DNA of 41,509 bases from Candidatus Onthousia faecipullorum (GTDB taxonomy: Bacteria; Bacillota_I; Bacilli_A; RF39; UBA660), in contig DVKQ01000092.1 in NCBI GenBank assembly GCA_018715925.1, forward strand, positions 1-41,509, read 5' to 3'. Below are positions 39,450 to 41,509 of the stretch, one piece after another. The position numbers and the translations under genes are program-made. Positions within the stretch are counted from its first letter, which is position 1. Each line of letters opens with the position of its first letter. A model generated the notes under the pieces. That model did not search any database and was not told where the DNA came from. It saw only the letters and a program-made list of their open reading frames with translations.

Positions 39450-39474
39450 ATGTCTCTTTTGTAATATGGAGGAA
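39450..39474 (+). other. attR core and right phage arm
   Basis: Core AATATGGAGGAA at 39463-39474. The phage arm ATGTCTCTTTTGTAATAT (39450-39467) is the mirror of 8956-8973. In the joined attP the arms flank GGAGGAAT, which centres the crossover on GG (39471-39472, equal to 8951-8952). Confidence 0.88.
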
Positions 39475-39944
39475 GTAATGGTGAACTTGCCGCTGCCCTT
39501 AGATACCTTAATCAAAGATATACTATGCCTGATCAAAAAGGACAAGCATTGTTAACGGATATAGGAACAGAAGAACTTGCTCATGTTGAAATGATTTCTA
39601 CTATGGTATATCAACTATTAAAAGATGCTACTGTAGAAGAAATGAAAGAAGCAGGACTTGCATCTAACTATGCGGAACATAGAAACGCCTTATATCCAGT
39701 TGATTCTAATGGCGTACCATTTACCGTTGCTTATTTTGCAACTACAGGAGATCCACTAGCAGATATAATGGAAGATATGGCAGCAGAACAAAAAGCAAGA
39801 GCAGTATATGAAAACTTAATTGACTTAACAGATGATCCTGATGTTATCGGACCTCTTTTATGGCTTAGACAAAGAGAAATAGTTCATTATAATGCTTTTG
39901 AAGATTTATTCAACTACTATGATAAAATGTTAAAGAACAAATAA
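39474..39944 (+). pseudogene. cotJC: cotJC, 3' part (split by prophage)
   Basis: 156 codons, beginning SNGELAAALRYLNQRYTMP in the frame left by codon 31 of the 5' part. Manganese-catalase motifs are complete here: Glu in NGELAAAL, GTEELAHVEM (ExxH), DMAAEQKARAVYENL and REIVHYNAFEDL (ExxH). With the 5' part it makes 187 residues, the normal CotJC length. In the integrated state no ribosome site serves this part; the first in-frame ATG is at 39525 and would lose the first ligand. Confidence 0.93.
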
Positions 39945-39957
39945 AATAAAATAAATT

Positions 39958-40062
39958 TTATTTCGCCCTTGTCGTTACCTCCAAGGATTCCTACTTCTTA
40001 GATAGAGTAACCCCTATTCTCCATAGGCTTAAATTCCGATAGTCGCTACCGTACTCGAATAT
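39958..40062 (-). ncRNA. Probable omega RNA / right end of the tnpB element
   Basis: Directly downstream of tnpB on the same strand, in order: ATTC-CGGTAG/CTATCG-GAAT (40060-40033), CCTAT/ATAGG (40027-40013), a GGGTT ... AATCC stem, and CCTTG/CAAGG (39986-39967), ending GGGCGAAA. This GC-richer, hairpin-packed block stands out from the AT-rich surroundings, as expected for an omega RNA scaffold. The guide would begin just beyond, in the 3' flank of cotJC. Exact ends not known. Confidence 0.55.
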
Positions 40063-40101
40063 TATTTATTCTTATTAATCTTTATTTATCTAAAACATTA
40101 T

Positions 40102-41250
40102 CTATACTATACTAACTAAATTATAGTGTAACTTTAATCCTTCAAATAAGATATTTAAACTTGCATTTATATCTCTATCATGATGTGATCCACATTCTGG
40201 ACAATCATACTCTCTAATACTTAAATCTTTTAATTTACTATTCTTATATCCGCAATGACTACATATTTGACTACTTGGATAATAAGTATTTATCTTATAA
40301 TAAATCTTACCTTTTATTTTACATTTCCACTCCATTAAAGAAAGAAATGTACTAACACATGCATCTGATAGACTTTTATTAAATGCTTTTTTCTTATCTT
40401 TAAACATATCTTTTACTAATAGATCTTCTGTTACTATAATATCATGGTCATTCACTATCTCATTAGCTATATTGTTTAAATAATGTTTTCTATAATTTTT
40501 AATTTTAGCATGTAATCTTGCTATTTTCTCTTTTGTCTTCAAATAGTTTTTACTACCTTTAACTTGTCTTGATAACTTTCTTTGTAATTTTTTTAATCTC
40601 TTTTCAAACTTCATTATTACTTTCGGATTACTATATTTAATACCATCACTTGTTACTACTAAATCTTTTATACCTAAGTCTATTCCTACTATACTAGTAG
40701 GTGTTACTTTCTCTATTAAGATATCTTCTACAACTACTACACTTACATAGCATTTACCTGTAGATTCTTTTGTTATAGTAGCATTTAATATCTTTCCTTC
40801 TATTTTATCTTTATTTCTATATCCTCTTATTTTTACTTTTCCTAGTTTTGGTAATTTTATAAATCTATTCAATAAATCTACTTCTATATTACTATATTCT
40901 TTTCCTTTATAACTACTTCTTACACAACTAGTTCTATAAGAGTGTTTACTAAATTTACTTTTAAATTTAGGATAACCTTTTCTTTTAGCATGATAATCAT
41001 TAAATGCTTTACATAAATCATCTACAGCAGAACATAATACACTTGAATCTACTTCTTTTAAAAATTCATTTTCTACTTTTAATTTAGGTAAATCTTTATG
41101 TAAATCAAATCTATTTATACTATTATTATCTTTTAAATAATTAAGATAATAATTATATACAAATCTTTTACATCCTAAAGTTTTGTTGATTGATATTCTT
41201 TGTTCATCAGTTGGATATAATCTAAATTTATATGCTTTATATATCTCCAT
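40102..41250 (-). CDS. tnpB: TnpB RNA-guided nuclease (IS200/IS605-type)
   Basis: 382 aa. N-terminal helix-turn-helix start KAYKFRLYPTDEQ, wedge/REC part, then RuvC: Asp191 (GIDLGIKDLVV), Glu275 (TEDLLVKDM), Asp360 (HDRDINASLNI), with zinc finger Cys330/333/350/353. All catalytic residues are intact. No tnpA is present, so it is a lone element. AGAGGTG lies eight bases before the ATG. It lies just 3' of cotJC and outside the prophage. Confidence 0.93.
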   Translation of the reverse strand: MEIYKAYKFRLYPTDEQRISINKTLGCKRFVYNYYLNYLKDNNSINRFDLHKDLPKLKVENEFLKEVDSSVLCSAVDDLCKAFNDYHAKRKGYPKFKSKFSKHSYRTSCVRSSYKGKEYSNIEVDLLNRFIKLPKLGKVKIRGYRNKDKIEGKILNATITKESTGKCYVSVVVVEDILIEKVTPTSIVGIDLGIKDLVVTSDGIKYSNPKVIMKFEKRLKKLQRKLSRQVKGSKNYLKTKEKIARLHAKIKNYRKHYLNNIANEIVNDHDIIVTEDLLVKDMFKDKKKAFNKSLSDACVSTFLSLMEWKCKIKGKIYYKINTYYPSSQICSHCGYKNSKLKDLSIREYDCPECGSHHDRDINASLNILFEGLKLHYNLVSIV

Positions 41251-41354
41251 AATCCGAACACCTCTGCTTAATATTTGTAACTTAAGTGTACTACGTAGAA
41301 GATATGTTTGTCAATACATTTTTTCGATTTTTCAGGATAAATTTCCTATTATAT

Positions 41355-41379
41355 AAAAAAAGATAGTACAAAACTATCT
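41355..41379 (-). terminator. Terminator upstream of tnpB
   Basis: AGATAGT (41361-41367) pairs with ACTATCT (41373-41379); seven T follow on the minus strand. It would end a minus-strand transcript entering from beyond the window, isolating tnpB. Confidence 0.65.
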
Positions 41380-41417
41380 CCCGAGTTTTGCAGTTGTCTC
41401 TATTATCAATACGCATT

Positions 41418-41444
41418 AAAGCCTTTTAGTATAAGGCCTTTTTT
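41418..41444 (+). terminator. Plus-strand hairpin with T-run
   Basis: AAAGCCTT pairs with AAGGCCTT around a short loop, followed by six T. What it terminates is not clear. The rest of 41251-41509 holds no gene I can support. Confidence 0.5.
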
Positions 41445-41509
41445 ATGTCAACTTTTTTACATTTTTATGTTGTGTAATTTAATGTAATATGATATTATTG
41501 TTATAGAAA

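Larger units (their letters stand above)
8943..39474 (+). mobile_element. Temperate siphovirus prophage inserted in cotJC
   Basis: About 30.5 kb between two copies of a 12-bp core. It carries an apparently complete set: serine integrase, repressor pair, replisome organizer, terminase, HK97-type head, long non-contractile tail, baseplate, receptor-binding proteins, holin and endolysin. No structural gene is visibly broken, so it is probably inducible. The lytic operons run leftwards and the lysogeny/integration genes rightwards. Confidence 0.95.

Noticed and set aside
39478-39555. ATG GTG AAC with a GGAGGAAG ribosome site right of the core, as a new start for truncated CotJC
   Set aside because: This ATG is in a different frame from cotJC and soon meets a stop; it cannot rescue the catalase.
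40102-41509. A complete IS605 element with tnpA
   Set aside because: No Y1 transposase frame is present on either strand in the remaining sequence, and I could not define a left-end hairpin.
1-41509. CRISPR array, tRNA or rRNA genes
   Set aside because: No regularly spaced repeats and no tRNA- or rRNA-like blocks were seen; the prophage uses a protein gene, not a tRNA, as its attachment site.

Overview
This is a strongly AT-rich chromosomal window from a spore-forming, low-GC member of the Bacillota. The sporulation pair spoIIGA-sigE, a cotJ spore-coat operon, a YjcZ-like small spore protein, a SEDS-family cell-wall gene and the competence genes comEA-comEC all lie on the chromosomal flanks. 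TGA is read as stop and the standard code fits every gene. I cannot name the genus.

Layout. Bases 1-8983 are host: a small unknown gene, sigE and spoIIGA (minus), a tiny membrane peptide (plus), comEC and comEA (minus), ftsW/spoVE (minus), then a plus-strand run of yjcZ-like, def, a transglutaminase-like gene, a cotJA-cotJB fusion and the first 31 codons of cotJC. Bases 8943-39474 are a complete-looking temperate siphovirus prophage of about 30.5 kb. Bases 39474-39944 are the remaining 156 codons of cotJC. Bases 39958-41250 are a lone IS605-type tnpB with a likely omega RNA.

The main finding is that the prophage sits inside cotJC (spore-coat manganese catalase). It is flanked by a 12-bp direct repeat. 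Joining the host sides at this repeat restores one open frame of 187 codons through the conserved QYGG-NGELAAALRYL region. Joining the phage sides gives an attP with 16/18-bp inverted arms around a central GG, as expected for the large serine recombinase encoded beside the right end. cotJ has a good candidate sigma-E promoter, and sigE lies 8 kb away. The arrangement is that of skin (sigK) and SPbeta (spsM): a prophage that may be excised in the mother cell to rebuild a spore gene.

Prophage organisation. Nearly all lytic genes read on the minus strand, from right to left: cro-like repressor, small early genes, a tyrosine recombinase, a DnaD-like replisome organizer, an ArpU-like regulator, PcfK/PcfJ-like genes, more small genes, then HNH-terS-terL, portal, protease, capsid, head-tail joining, tail, baseplate, receptor-binding paralogs, GAF-like protein, holin and endolysin. 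The lysogeny genes read on the plus strand: a small RNA candidate, a membrane protein with its own promoter, the CI-like repressor, two small genes, an HNH endonuclease and the serine integrase.

Other unusual signals: two copies of a composite late promoter, each followed at once by a terminator-like hairpin (a Q-antiterminator-like layout); an identical 31-bp, 9-residue C-terminal tag on the major capsid and major tail proteins; a G10 tract just before three receptor-binding paralogs; a 24-bp tandem repeat ahead of the integrase operon; and a likely short standalone RNA in the switch region.
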